NCBI GenBank assembly: GCA_963978895.1
Contig: OZ022238.1
Coordinates: forward strand, 8,643,355-8,707,354
Direction of reading: 5' to 3'
Source of the DNA: Erpobdella octoculata
Lineage: Eukaryota; Annelida; Clitellata; Hirudinida; Erpobdellidae
Length of the DNA stretch: 64,000 bases
The position numbers and the translations under genes were made by a program. The notes under the pieces are model-generated. The model was not told the origin of the DNA and ran no database searches. It saw only the letters and a program-made list of their open reading frames with translations. Below, piece by piece: positions 11,675-54,210 of this stretch; positions within the stretch are counted from its first letter, which is position 1; each line of letters starts with the position of its first letter.

Positions 11675-14453
11675 GATCTAATTTTGTTACACTTTATCTT
11701 GTTAGTCTATTTGCTATATATATTGTTTGCCATGTCTTGAAGAGAACTTATAATTTAGAAGTACAGGTGTACGACTGCTATCAATGTTACCCAGGTGGTG
11801 GTTTTCAAAGTTTATTTTAACTTTATAAAGGTGTGTTGGTTTACTCAGTTAACGAGCAACTTTTTTTGCTGCTTATTTGTTTAAGTTGAGTTGAAAAGTT
11901 AAGAAGTGAGGTTAGTGAATTGTTTAGTGGATCGTTTAGTGTTATCGTTATATTGTTATTTGTTTTAACATTCCCTCTTCTCTGCCAGGAAAGTTATATT
12001 TCTTTATTATAATTTGCGCGTACCTGTGTGCGTATGTTGCAGGTGATCATCATCATGCTGAGTCATTTACAAACATTATCTCATTAATATTTATTTATAA
12101 ATCAACTCAGCTGTGTTTGTGATGATTGTCCTTATGATCAACCTTTGATGGCATATTGTTAATTACTGATATTTTTTGTTTGATGAATTATTTGCAGAGT
12201 TATTTATATCCTGCCTGATTATTTATTCATATTTTATTTTTTGTTACAATGCATCGATTTATTTGTACTTATTAAATGCTCATTTAATTGTTATTTAAAG
12301 AAAGATTTTCGTGTGCATTAATGTTACTTCTATTGATGATGTATCATTGATCGTAAAAAAACAGGTTTCTGCAGTAGGGTTTTATGAAGGTGATGATCTT
12401 GATGATCGCTACAATTAATCATTTTGGTGGTTACTTTTTATGAAGGTGATGATCTTGATGATGATGATGGTGATCTTGATGATGACGATGGTGATGATGA
12501 TGATGACGATCACTACAATTAATCATTGCGGTGGTTACTTTTTGTTTATTGTCATTTACTTAACAAAATACATAACTTGAAAAACATTTTCATAATTCAA
12601 GTCTCATGTGCCTTAAAAAGAAAGACAGAGAAATTTATCTCATGTTCAACTGAAAAGATTTTCTATTTATTGTGGTTGGATAATGATGATTGTGATGTTT
12701 TATGTAGTTACTGTGATGGAGGTAGTGGTGATGGAGCTGCTAGTAAAATAGTCTTGAAGGTGCATATCTTGGATGCCCTGTTATAACATCAATATTTTTT
12801 ATCATTTATGAATGGTAATGTGTTATATTATACATATTTACAGCTCACTTCCCCTTAGCCTAATCCTGGAAAATTATTCCTCCCCCAGTTTTTCGTTGCT
12901 GAGAAATTGTAACCCTTTTCTCCCCTAGGAAAGTTTGCTTGTCACTGGTGGCAAACTTTCTCATAGATGAAAAGCTTTTCCAGAGTTCTGTATTTATGAA
13001 TATTTTGTTAACTCACACGCTATGCATTTGTTAATTTTTATGGGGCTTATAGGAACTATTTTTATGCTAAAGAAATGTATTGGTTATATTGCGTATAAGG
13101 TCCAATTTCAATTTTGTTAATATTTCCGCGGGGCGTTCAGTCATAGGTGTTGTTTGGCCCATTTCAAGTACATTTTTTTTATTGAAGTTTATGAATGTGG
13201 TTTATTCCTGAGCGGTTACCTTCTTGCCCCCCATTCAACTTTTTTTCATGTGAACCCATATTATTCAATTTTTTTTGACTCGTTACTCCACTAGCTTCTG
13301 TCACTTCTCTGACTCATGGTGCTGGGATCGTTATAAGCGTGCTTTCAATCTTTCTTTTAATTTTTCTAGGATAGATGGAAATGTTTCATCATTTGAGTTA
13401 AGAACTTTTTATTAAATTGTTTATTTAAATTTTTATGTGACAATTATAAAGTTCTTCTATGCATCGTTTTTTTGAATTTTCACAAAGAGAATGTACTGAA
13501 AACAAAGTTTTGTCCCAATATTGAGATCATTTATACTTGCTTTAAATTCACAAAAAATTGTTATTATAAAGAGAAACATGTAGTTGCTACAAAATTTAGC
13601 CAGGCCAGCAAAAAAACTTCTGCACTTTAACATACCCAACAAACGCCATAAAGTTCATATTAGATTTAACTCATTTAAGATATTAAAATCGTTTTCTTCT
13701 TACAACTGCAAATTTCGTTGAAGTTGACTTTGCTTAAAATGATGGTAAAAAAATACAGATGGATTGCAGAGATTTCCATATAATGACTTTCTTTTCTGCT
13801 ATCCAAGTTTGTTGAAGAGATGTGGAATGTGATCAGCTGGCGTAACAATAAAGATCAGATAGCTGATGATAACATCAACAAAGAGGTAGCAGGTATCATG
13901 TAAAACCATGATTGTTTGGCAAAGTTGTTAGAGGATGCTATTAAATAAACAATAAATGATGCGTTTATTAGTAACACTTGCATATAATAAATTTAATCTT
14001 GTTTGAAGGAAATACTCTTAACATGGTCACCAGTTTTTTTCCGTTCAATTTTAAATATTCTTAATAATTTTTTTTTATTTCTTTCATTAATCAATCAAAA
14101 ATTGAATTTTGTAATAACTAATAGCTCAAATAAAAATAACACGTTACCTTCAGATTTGGTCGTTCCCTCTCCTAAAAAACACAACAATTGTCATATAGAA
14201 TTGAGCGGGAAAATTAATTGATGGTGTATGTAAACAAAGTATCATAACAAAACTCGATAGCAAATTTAACAACCTTGTTGATCGAGGTTTTCAGATGCTT
14301 CTTCATATTCTAAAAAATAATAGTTTTATGGGATGGATGGATGGATGGATGGATGGATGGATGGATGGATGGATGGATGGATGGATGGATGGATGGATGG
14401 ATGGATGGATGGATGGATGAATGAATGGATATAGCAAAAATGGACTAATGCAT
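11675..14453. other. Convergent intergenic region between arfaptin and the Ig-domain gene
   Basis: This region holds no gene I can assign. At 12385-12510 there are GAT-rich repeats and two copies of a CTACAATTAATCATT phrase. At about 13809-13902 a short + strand segment is open and looks coding (FVEEMWNVISWRNNKDQIAD, ending in a stop) after a possible acceptor; I do not recognise it and cannot link it to a gene. At 14329-14420 there is a perfect ATGG tetranucleotide array. Confidence 0.5.
14329..14420. repeat. (ATGG)n microsatellite
   Basis: About 22 uninterrupted copies of the tetranucleotide are present. It makes an artefactual Ser-Ile-His-Pro reading frame on the - strand. Confidence 0.95.
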
Positions 14454-27783
<13,330 letters not shown>

Positions 27784-28469
27784 CTTATTTACAGATTACA
27801 AAATCTGATTGTATGAAAATTAGCATTTTCAAGGAGTTTTTGTTTTTCGTCATTACGTACGAGATTCGAAGATTTAAATACATGAAGAGTAGCAAATTAA
27901 TAAATAAACAAGCAAAACGTTTGATTTTTTCGTTACGTAGGTATTTCGTCGCCACACAGTGGAAGAAATAAGATAACTTTGCTTTTTGAATATTAAACTC
28001 AATGTTTGTTTCACTTTATTTTTATGCTTGTAATTTTTAGTTTTTATTATTTCACACACCTTAAATATTGTCCAACATTCATTCATTCAAAAGACCCATT
28101 AAAATACAAGGGCAAAACTTCTTTCAGAAATTTTAATTTTTAAATAAAGTTTCTTTTCTAAAATCACAAATTATTTTTCACCTTTTCAGGTTCAGTGTCA
28201 GCTTATGTTTTATAAATTTCTTTCAGTTAAGTACGTAGGTTAGTAGGTTCAAGTTCTTAAATTCTTTCAAGCTCCACTTACAGTGTATACAGAATTTGAC
28301 AGACGTCGTCTAGAATTACAGCTGCGCATGGTAAGCGGAATAGAAGCTCTTCACAACTGCCGAAACTTACAAACCGTTGCTTCCGAATTTGCGAAGTTAC
28401 CAGAACAAACTCGAGGACTTTTGGAGAAGTCATCCATCGTCTTCTAAGGATTCTATTAGTTATACCAAC

Positions 28470-29252
28470 TAGAGATGGGAATCGAACCGAACCCAAACCG
28501 AACACACCGAACTCGAACCCTACTTTTTACCGAACCGAACCGAACTTAGTTGTTGACCGAACCGAACCGAACCCGAACTCTGTTTCGCTCGAAACGAACC
28601 GAACCCGAACGAACCCATGCTAAATTCATCAAACCTATTTTTTTAAATTTAAATTATGACTATGAAATATTCTTGAAATAAAAATCGTTATTTTGTTTTC
28701 TGTATTTAATATCGCTGTTATTGTTTGTCTTATGGAAGCTTATGCACATCTTTGTTGTTATGTTTACTTTCTTTCTATTTTGTTGTTTGTTGTATTTATT
28801 ATATAGAACAACTTAAATAATATGGCAAATACTAATAAGTTAGCAAACGGTTCTAAATGAAGCAAGCAAGAGCTGGAAACGTTTGTTACAGAAGAAAAGG
28901 CAAGCTTAGTGTCAGCAACATGACTATGAGTGAGCGAAGAGCTCGAATGAGTACAAAAACATTAAAAATGTGGATTTTTTTGAAATATGGAACCTTAATT
29001 TTTTTAAATGTCTTGAATTAATAAACTTTGACTATTTTTTAATGCAATTATCATCGAATCTAGCTCGAGCCATAGCTATCCCGAACCGAACCCGAACTTT
29101 AACAACTAGCGAACCGAACTCGAACTGTAGGCACTACCGAACCGAACCCGAACTGTAACCACTTGCGAGCTGAACCGAACCCGAACTGTAGCCTTTATAG
29201 CCACTAACGAACCGAACCGAACTCTTAAATTAGGGTTCGATTCCCATCTCTA
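28470..29252. mobile_element. Nested hAT-type element inserted into the older hAT transposase
   Basis: The inverted ends are TAGAGATGGGAATCGAACC and its complement. A perfect 8-bp duplication ATACCAAC flanks it (28462-28469, 29253-29260). Both ends carry many GAACCGAAC-type short repeats. Removing 28470-29260 rejoins the host transposase sequence. The 783-bp element has no intact gene. Confidence 0.85.
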
Positions 29253-29654
29253 ATACCAACCTCAAAAGTCACCTCAGAGCGAAGTTTTTCTACTTTACGT
29301 CGCCTAAAGACATAGCTGAGAACGACGATAACGCAAAATCGTTTGAATAATTGCGCACTGTTGCATGTCCCCAGGAGACGATTGACGCAGTTGATTTGAG
29401 CTTACTTTGCCGCCGCTTTATTAGTTTGTCTGAATATCGGCATGACATTTTTGACAATTTTTAGTATTATGTATTTATGTACAAATGGGATTCAAATAAA
29501 AATATAGTTAATTGGTGATTATTGAAGACATGTACTTACATTTTATTATTACAAGCAGTTACAAGCTTTAATATTTGAGATTACAAAATAGGAAAAGTTC
29601 GTTCTAGAAAGTTGTCCCCCCACTTTTTAAAACGATGCGACGCGCCTGTCTATA

Positions 29655-30303
29655 TACCTATATATAATTAAACCACCAGTGGACAGCTTTCTGAAGATAT
29701 GCTAGCTGCAAGCACGATCAAAATATTTCTTTTTATGGCCACTTGAGAAAACGGTGGCCAACTTATCCCCATAACCACGATATTCCCGCTTCAATCGTCC
29801 CAAGTTTCGCAGAAGTACTACGGAACCCGCGGTTTTCCAGCTGTCCCCTTTAGGGCGGGTTGTTTTAGTTACCGGATTTATTTGACTCGCGCTAACACGG
29901 ACAGTTCCTATTGGTCTATTAACACGCCATCTAGCGCTAGCATTTAACAACGCGTCCTCTACGTGCACACTCTAATTTCAATTCAGCCCTGCTTCCCGTC
30001 AGTTTTGAGTTGAATGATGACTCCTAACACAGTCACAGTAGGAGACAAGAATTACTATTTTGACAGGAATAGTCCCGTAAATCCTACGGTCTACGTTTTT
30101 ATTATTACTTTTAAGACTTAAAAAAATGAATTTGATTCACGATTGCGCATCTGTAAAAAAAAAACAAATAAACTTGAATTTGTCATATAATAAAAATTTT
30201 TAATTGATTAGTCTTTTTAACAGAGACTCACTTTTAGGCATAAACAAAACTCTGTGTTACGTCTGTTTTTTATTACAATTTCATTATAAATTAAATTAAT
30301 TAA
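29655..30303. other. Upstream region of the ARL16-like gene
   Basis: About 29700-30060 is clearly less AT-rich than its surroundings and may be the promoter region of the gene starting at 30304. It is open on the - strand for 88 codons (29702-29968, basic, HKKKYFDRACS at the end), but I recognise no family and find no splice context, so I do not call a gene. Confidence 0.4.
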
Positions 30304-33300
30304 ATGTATCTGCTGCTTGGTCCCCCTGGAACTGGAAAAACGCTCTTAATCGAAAAGCTTGAAAGTTTGATTTTTTTATATTAAATATAAAATTTTTTTA
30401 GCTATTTAGGCAATTTAGGCAAATTTTTAGTTAAAGTTTAACTAAATTTGCCTAAATAAATAATAGCTAAAAACGGTTAATCTAAAACTAACTAAAATAA
30501 AACTATAATAATCCTAGAAGAAAGAAGTATAGAAAACATTGGTAATCCCGAAGATCCTGCCGTTGTTGAATATTCAGCTCCGCCCCGAGGCGGAGATTAT
30601 TTTATTATTAATATTAAGCTCCGCCTAAAAGTTTATTTGGCGCTTAAAAATAATGTAATTTATTTAGTTTTATAATATACATATATGTATATTTTTAAAT
30701 TAAATAAATTGTATTATAAAATTTTAAAAATCTGTAAGCATGGACAAAAACGTAATTAATATCTCATCGACTACTTATTGGTAATATGATATGATATGCT
30801 AGGCCGACAGTTGATGGTTTTTCTTGCCAACTAACAGTTTTATTTATCTGCTATTCCTTTCGTAATGGTAATATACTCGACAACTAAAAGACCTGACAAC
30901 TAGCAGTTTATGAACCGGGGGCCACTTTTTTGTCAAATACCAATATTATTTATAACGAGAGACTCGTCGAGAGTCTGTCAATTGTTGATATGTTCAGTAA
31001 AAATGAAACTTCAAAAACTTTATTGTCAAAAGCAGTGGGTTTTGGCGGGTATGACTATGACGTCGATTTCCGATCCCTTTCACAATTTTGTTTCACATAT
31101 ATTTGTTTGGTATAACATGACCCTGTAAATTAAATTTGTTATTTTGTTTTATTTTATTGTTATGCTAGGTTAATTTTTTTGTTATGATTTTATGTTGTGT
31201 TTATTTTCTTGTTCTATTAAAATGCTATGTTCTGGTTCTATTATTTTCTATGCTAATTTTGTTTTGTCCCTTGTCGATTTCGTCGAGCGGCGTGCCTAGT
31301 TGGGATGGGACAATGCCAAATACATCCATCGGCAGTAGGTACCACTCCTTCTCGTCAGTTTCATTTATGTCTGACAGAATTTTATCCTCGCTATAAGACC
31401 GCGTGTCATAGCTCATCCCAAAGCATCATCTTCCACATTTTTATTTAATTTAGTAGATAATATCCCTGTAACATCAAGGTAATTTCCAGCCATGATAAAA
31501 CAATGTGTAAAAATAAAAACCATAGAATAACATTATTCGTGTTCACTTTTAAATTTATAGCCAAGGTTTGTGGGTGGAGCTGAATATTATTAGTAGTTGG
31601 CGGCCTGTCAATCATGGACATCACGTGCCTGCCAATCATTGCTTGTTTATCTCATTAACTCCGGTAATGGCAGGATCTTCGGGATTACCTAAAACATTAA
31701 ACTTATCAAAAGGTATTTTACAATTTAGGTTGTGTTATAGATACATTCATTAACTTTTAATAAGTGTCTTATCTGACTTAATCATTACTCATCCTAGTTA
31801 ATTTGTTCTAAAGTCCTAATGTAAAAGATGGAATAAAACATAAGAACATTAAAAAATACATTACAAATGTCATTTATGTTGACACAAAAAAGTTTTATTG
31901 ACCTTGAGTTCAGCACTGACACACTTTTTAATAAGCTATAATTCATAATTCTAGCATGAGTTCAGGAAAAATATTGTCTATACAAGCTTAAAGAATAAAT
32001 AGTAAAAGTATTGTAAACATTGTAAACTTTTGAATACCCCCACCTAATTTAAATTCACTCGAATATGTTTGCATTTTGTGAATAGTTACCAAGATGAGAT
32101 CTAGTCTTAATGATTTTATATAAAAAAAAAAACTTTGCCATAAATAGTTTTTTGAAAAAAAGCAAACAGTTAAACTAAATTCAATGTAAAATTCAACCCC
32201 TTTCCCAAATGATGTACCAGTGAAAAGTGTCAGAGTAATCTCGGAGCCTGTGGGTCGAGCTGGATATTTTTATCAGAAGATTCAATTTGAAGCATATCTC
32301 AAGCTCCAGGCTCAATATTTGCCACAACACCTTGCATTGTTTTAAAGTTTGAAATTAAAGTAGGGCATCAGCAATAATTTCTTAGCAGTTTTTGTTTCAA
32401 GCCATATAAAAGATTATTTTCTCCATTTACTCTATTCTCTATTTAAAGACTTTATCAAACTTTTGTCCCAAGCAAGTCTATGCAACATTGATAGTTTCAT
32501 TCTGGCCAAAAATCACTTTAAAGTCAACTTTAAATCATCGTAGCATCTCATTTTAATTATTTATGCCTAATTTTTATAAGTTGGTTAATCCAAATTGATT
32601 GGTTTTTTTTATATTAATCAGAAAAACTCACCAAAACATGTTTTTATCTAAAAGATTTTTTTGACATTAAAAAACGTGGTAGAATATAAGTTCATGACTT
32701 CACGGTTGTAGAACATTGTATTTTAATGCAATTTTTCAATCTGCCGTTTTTATTTTTTTTCCAGAAGAAAGTATCACTTTTTCAAAATGTCCAGCGAGAC
32801 GCGAACAAACGGGAAACCGTCAAAAGAAAACTCAGGCAGGTCAAAAAGATGAAGCTTTCCAGGCGCCGACGATAACCGATATGGAAAAAAATTCTTTCTC
32901 TTTTTGGAGTCAATTTCTGACGCCCCAATGTATTGCAATCCTGGTATACAATCTTTTATGGAGTTTTAAAATATTCTAGTTATTGCTGTTCTATTTAAAT
33001 GGCAACTCTAAATTTATATTTACTATTTAATTATGCTGTTTTCATTAAAAGCATGTTTTCTTAATTATGAAATTATCATATCAATAAATACTAAATTTAA
33101 TGCTACATATTCACCTATTAAAGCATTTTGATGAGTGTATGTCAATCAACAACAACAATTATAATAAGTAACTTAACAAAAAATAAACCTGAAAATTATT
33201 AAGTGCGCAACAACATTACATGCTCAACATTATTAAGTGCTGAACAACATTACATGCTGTACATTATTATGTTCTTAACAGTACATGATCGACTCAGCAA

Positions 33301-33886
33301 ATCGCAGACAAATCTCTCAAGCTTTCATTCTTCTTCTCAAAGTTCTTTCATGGCCTGCCACCAATCATGTTCCAGTGCTTGTACTTTTAAACAAATGGTA
33401 GGCTGAATTTCTTTTTGTTTGTTTTTATCAGACGATGATATTGGTACTTATTATGGAGTAATAAGAACAAAGATAAGCATAATAATCTAAATAAATTTAT
33501 GCCTTCTTTATGATTGTCACCAAACATCACAATTTTGTTTTTTTTAAATGCTGCCATCACTGCTATCCTCATCTGATTAAGAAATTTACCATCATATCAT
33601 ACCAAACAGCGATAAGGTTGGGTCAATGAAGAGGAATGAAGTTGAAGCCTACTTGCATCTAAAGGATGTTGTACGATGTTCTTCTATACCGATCAGTTCT
33701 ACCCCGACAGACGATAATATCGAGCTCGGTTACGCAATGACCAGCAAACAGTTGGCATTGGGATGCGATGGAGGTTCGGCTGATGTGAACAGGCGAGTAA
33801 ACGTGCTTGAATGCAGCTCACTTGAAGGAACGGGGCTGCCCAACATTTTATCGTGGTTACAACAGAATAACATTAAGAAACGTTAA
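30304..33886 (+). CDS. ARL16: ARL16-like small GTPase, complete 4-exon gene
   Basis: Exons: 30304-30364, 32765-32943, 33282-33397, 33610-33886. They sum to 633 nt (210 aa) with consistent phases (1, 0, 2). ARL16 is an atypical Arf-like GTPase linked to ciliary protein export and innate signalling. Residues 2-16 give the P-loop (LLLGPPGTGKTLLIEK), starting at the very N-terminus as in ARL16. Exon 2 ends FWSQFLTPQCIAIL and joins YMIDSANRRQIS, matching the IWSSYYGNCRSLLF / VMDASDPTQLS region of ARL16. The exon 3-4 join creates the G4 motif NKCD. Near the C-terminus VLECSSLEGTGLPNILSWLQ supplies G5 and the final helix. Switch I (PTxGTN) and the switch II glycines are not conserved (TDMEKNSFSFW), which is unusual even for this group. 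Intron 1 (2.4 kb) holds repeat fragments, including an inverted pair around AGGATCTTCGGGATTACC. Confidence 0.8.
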
Positions 33887-33969
33887 TTTGATTGTTGTCC
33901 TTGTGTTTCTAGGTTTTTTTCTTCTTCTAGATCTGCATTGTTTTTTTTATTGTTTTGTTTATATATTAT

Positions 33970-34265
33970 ATATCGGACATTTGGATGGTTGAGACATCTG
34001 GAACGAAAAAGTACAGATGATTGTGTTTCGGCATGTAGAGATGTGGATGTTGTAGAAATAAAAAGGAAAATGTAGAAGTAAGAAGATTTGTCTGAATGCA
34101 TGAAAAAAAGTCATGACTTGTTGGAGGAACTTAATATCAAGAAAACGTCCAGCCCTAACCTAGTGTGGAGTAAGGACTTTTTAAAAATAAATGGTAAAGA
34201 TGATGATGATTGCTTTTTAATCGCAGCTGACTTTCAGCTTTCATGTAGTTAAATTTTAAAAAGTT
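33970..34265 (+). pseudogene. LINE reverse transcriptase C-terminal remnant
   Basis: Frames read WLRHLERKSTDDCVSACRDV, then after stops EDLSECMKKSHDLLEELNIK. This pattern resembles the GHVxRK...DWVxxC...WEECVKxDL C-terminal end of LINE-encoded reverse transcriptases. In-frame stops show it is dead. It lies just downstream of the ARL16-like gene, and its AATAAA at 34057 may or may not serve that gene. Confidence 0.5.
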
Positions 34266-35124
34266 TTACACCAATAATGTATTTATTTTATTTATTTATA
34301 GTTGACATTTTACACGCATTAATTATTTTGTGGAGTGTTTTAGTCTTGCAATCTAGTCAGATTTGTTTTCAAAGAAAACTTATTCTGTTTCAATTTACTC
34401 ATGTAAAAATCAGGAAATCATGGGAAATAATCATTTCAGTAGCTCTGAATGAATCCAGTTGTGGCTATCAAAAGAATAGAGGTAATAATTCAAGATGTGA
34501 AGTCGGCAGTGATTTTATTGCAATAAACTACAATTATTTATGAAGATACATTAATTTAAACATTTATTCAAGTGTATGTGAGAAATTATTGTCTTTTCAA
34601 CTTATTCACAGTCCTGATTCGGATAATAACTCGTTGTCAACGTGTTTCAAAATTGAAATGTGTTATGCGATGCATTTTTTTGTTGTTGGTGTTATAGCTG
34701 CATTTATGAAAAGATCATGCTACAAATATTCAAGTAAAAAATGAAAGAAAAGTATTTTTTTTACTGACAAGTCGACTCTCGATCATCTGATATGTTTTCA
34801 ATTTAACAAAAAATGAAAAAAATACATGAAAAGGGAAATTATTCTTAATTTATTTATAATCGTGGAATTCCAGATTGAGCTCAGCAGCTATTTTTATGCT
34901 CTAAAATTGATGTACATAACATTTCTAATTTTCAGTTTGTTTATGTTTTTTGCAACAAGGCATTAAGGAGCGCTTGATTACGAATTGACAGAGAAGGAAG
35001 GTTTCAAGACCATGGCAGAGATGTTTCTGTATTAGTTTAATAGGGTTGGTCACATTCGTCCTGTCTTGTATCATATCAAAATGCAAGCAAATTATTTAAA
35101 GCATGACATTACTCTCTCTCTCTT

Positions 35125-35171
<47 letters not shown>

Positions 35172-35256
35172 GGTTATTAAATGTACAAACAATTGGCGGA
35201 CATGCGTGGAATAAGATCTTTGTTTATATTTTTCTATGCTTTTTATATAAATAAAA
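34266..35256. other. Intergenic AT-rich sequence with CT microsatellite
   Basis: I see no gene. A CT dinucleotide run (35111-35171) lies just before the second Helitron-like element. Confidence 0.6.
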
Positions 35257-36402
35257 CTAGCGGGGTTACCCGGCGTTGCCCGGGGTTTTTAGAGGTTTTT
35301 CTAATGTTTGTCCCTCTCGCTCCCGTTTCGTTCTCCACTTTCCCGTTTTCGTCGCGTTCCCGGTCGCTTTTCCGCTCTCGGTCGTTTTCCAGCTCCCGGT
35401 CGCTTTCCCGCTCAGAAGTTTTGTTATCGATTTTCTCTCTTGCTCGCGTTTCCTTCCAAGCTTGCTCTCCCGATTCCAGTCGCTTTCCGCGTTCCCGGTC
35501 GCTTTCCGCGTTCCCGGTCGCTTTCCCGTTCCCGGTCGCTTTCCCGTTCCCGGTCGCTTTCCCGTTCCCGGTGGCTTTTCCGTTCCCGGTCGCTTTCCCG
35601 TTCCCGGTCGCTTTCCCGTTCCCGGTCGCTTTCCCGTTCCCGCTCACGCTTGCTCTCCCGTTCCCGGTCATGCTTGCTCTCCCATTCCCGGTCACGGTTG
35701 CTCTCCCGTTCACGCTCATTTTTTCTTTTCCATTCTTTCATAACTTCTGTTAGCCTATAAAACGTAAAATAGATTTGCTAAGACTATATATATATATATA
35801 TGAATGTTTGTGGGTTAGTTTGTCTATTATAGAAACGGGAAAGCGACCCGGAACGGACAGCGAGCGGGAACGGAAAAGCAAGCGTGAGCGGGAATGGGAG
35901 AGCAAACGTGAGCGGGAAAGCGACCGGGAGTGGTAAAGCGACCGGGAGCGGGAAAGCGACCGGGAGCGGGAAAGCGACCGGGAGCGGGAAAGCGACCGGG
36001 AGCGGGAAAACGACCGAAAACGGGAAAGCGAACGGGAGTGGGAAAGCAGGTGGGAAAGGAAACGGGAGAGAAAGAGACAAACATTAGAAAAACCTCTAAA
36101 AAACCCGGGCAACGCCGGGTATCTCCGCTAGTACATACATAAACACACACACAGACACACATACATGAACATACACATACATACATACACACATACATAC
36201 GCACATACATATATATATAGTTCCCGCTCGCTCACCCGCTCCGCTCATTTTGTGACGGATTTCAAAAAAAAAATTTTTATTTTTGATTTCCATTGACTCT
36301 CAAGGTTGTGTGAAAATTTCATTACGATCGGATGAATGGTGTAGCAATGCATAAAGGACATTAACATACATAAATACAAACATTCATTTTTATATATATA
36401 GA
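35257..36402 (-). mobile_element. Helitron-like composite element, copy B
   Basis: This is a near-identical sister of copy A: - strand 5' A|TC at 36402, 3' hairpin and CTAG|T at 35257, length 1146 bp. It has the same internal inverted unit ending CTAG at 36128-36131. It differs by more copies of the CGGTCGCTTTCCCGTTCC unit (about 35.52-35.64 kb) and by lacking the SINE-like insertion, so it preserves the empty target ACACACATACAT at about 36154-36165. Confidence 0.75.
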
Positions 36403-36979
36403 TTATCAACTTTTTTTACCGTTCACGTACCACATAATCACGAATCTGTTGTGCTGTAGTTGCATTCAAGGTTTTTGAATTCAAGAAATTTTGCCATAAA
36501 TTATTTAAAAAAAAAAATTAAAAATTGGACAATAAAAAATGATTGCAAGTAAAATTTTCATTTGAAGTTAAAGACTTTTTTCAGAGAAAAAGAGCTTAAA
36601 TGAATATTATTCATCCTGAGAGGGTCAATAGAGTGTAGAATAATTCCGTGTAAAAGAGCAGAAACATGGTAATAAAGGGCAGTTATTCTGTACACTTGGA
36701 AGGGCTGGTCGTTGCACAGATTAGCAATTTAGTGACGAGTCTAAAAAACTTGTGATTTGAAGAAATTCAATAATAAACAGAATATAAAATTAATTCTATT
36801 TAATCACATCAGTTTTAAAAATATTGATAATAAATGCTTTATAAAGTACACATAAAACAATACATTATACACGACAATGTGTATCACAGTCTTTCAAGCA
36901 AAAAGAAAGCAGATAAGTCGTCACAATCTCCGGTCTCCGGTTTTACAAATACCACATACAATCTTAGATGGCTAATGGA
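36403..36979. other. 3' flank of the SLC26A11-like gene
   Basis: No gene. On the - strand an ATTAAA hexamer at 36799-36804 lies about 180 bases past the stop codon and may be its polyadenylation signal. Confidence 0.4.
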
Positions 36980-52459
<15,480 letters not shown>

Positions 52460-54048
52460 TGATGATGACCTGAGTGGTAGTTAAGATTTTAGTTTGGTAA
52501 GTTTTTTTTTATCACACATCTACATTTTTCCTCAAATTTTCTATTTAATTATTTGTTTAAAAACCATTGATTAAAATAAGCAAGTTAGCTATCATCAAAG
52601 TTTGCATGCACAATTACTTTTGTATAATGCAAATTTTCAACAAAAAAACTGGTTTCTAAGTAAACTCAGTTTCAGAGTAGAGCTTATAAATAGATTTATT
52701 CAGCAGTTCTTGTAACTGCACTAACAAGAAACTAGACACAATCCAAAACAACACATAATATTCAAAAGTTTCATTTGTTATATACAAAAAAAAGGAGAGG
52801 ATGAGAGACAGTGAAAGAGAAATTGTTAATAAATGGGTTGTTGTATGTAGTCAATGCATGTGCATGTGCATGTGAGTTGGTCGTTTTGTGCGTGCGCGCA
52901 CACACAGCTGGAGAACACACGGACGAACGCAAACATCTCTAATTAATTCATATACTCTCTCAGCACTGAGCATCACTGCTAGCTAATATAAATACTAGCG
53001 GCTCGGTGGAAAAAAAACCGTAGTAATGGAATCCAGACTTTATTGAAGGGTTCGCTGGGCAGCGAGGGTTTCTCCGGATTTCTCGTTATTGCTTTGAATA
53101 GGGAGGCATGTAATTTATAATGACGTTATGAAGCGGTAGTTAATTCAGGTAGAGTTATAAATTTAGATTAATTTAGAATCGTTACATTCAATTGCTTACC
53201 ATTTTAAAAACAAACTTTTGTACTGGAAACATTGCTTTCGTTCTTCAAGAAAAACACATTTTTCTCTTTAAGAAAAATATGTTATTATTACATTAAATTA
53301 AAAGTAGCAAAAACGAAAATCGTAGCGATTTGAACACGTTTCCAATGTTGTCTGTTTATAAATACCGCCAAACTATCTATAAAAAAGAAGCTATTATTAA
53401 ATATCAACTATTAATCGTTGTCATTTATTATAACTTTTATTATTCATAATTGGCATGACGTACATCATATCACTACCTAAATTAATTTCATATAGAAATC
53501 CTTATTCCGTCATAACGTAACTTTCAGCTGCTAACAATATTTTATTAAAAAGTTGCAGTATATATTCAGATAACAGCACCAGATCAGTGCAGAACACCTA
53601 CTCCTGGAATAAAAAAAACAATGACATCGATGCTGTAAAATTGCCTGAACAAGGTGTAGTGATGGATGGTTAAATTATTAATTTTTATGAAAAGATGGTT
53701 GGGCTTGTCGTATTAAGTTAATTACCAACAGCCGAAATTGGCGTGTGATCAAAAACATCAACAATGAAAAAGTACTACGATTTGCAGTAATATTAACTAT
53801 TAAGGGGTGTTAAACAGAAATTAACCAATAAAGTATTTTAGTGATTACGCAGGTCGAAAAGTTTATTATTTGGTTAATTTGAGGCTAATTCCAAGGTCCA
53901 TAGACTGTCAGAGAGCAACTTATATTTCTTTTCAGCACAAGGGCAACTAGGAAAAGGCATACTACATTATATTTATAAAATTTTGACGAATCCATGGAGC
54001 TAATCCGACCATAACCAGCGTGGCCTCCATATCTCGGGAGTTATCTTA

Positions 54049-54210
<162 letters not shown>

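Noticed and set aside
29702..29968. 88-codon - strand open frame upstream of the ARL16-like gene
   Set aside because: No recognisable family, no splice context, and the other strand is also partly open because the stretch is less AT-rich.
30304..30390. GPPGTGKT P-loop as an AAA+ ATPase or helicase fragment
   Set aside because: The motif sits at the very N-terminus and the downstream exons match ARL16 (NKCD, CSSLEGTGL), so an Arf-like GTPase explains it better.
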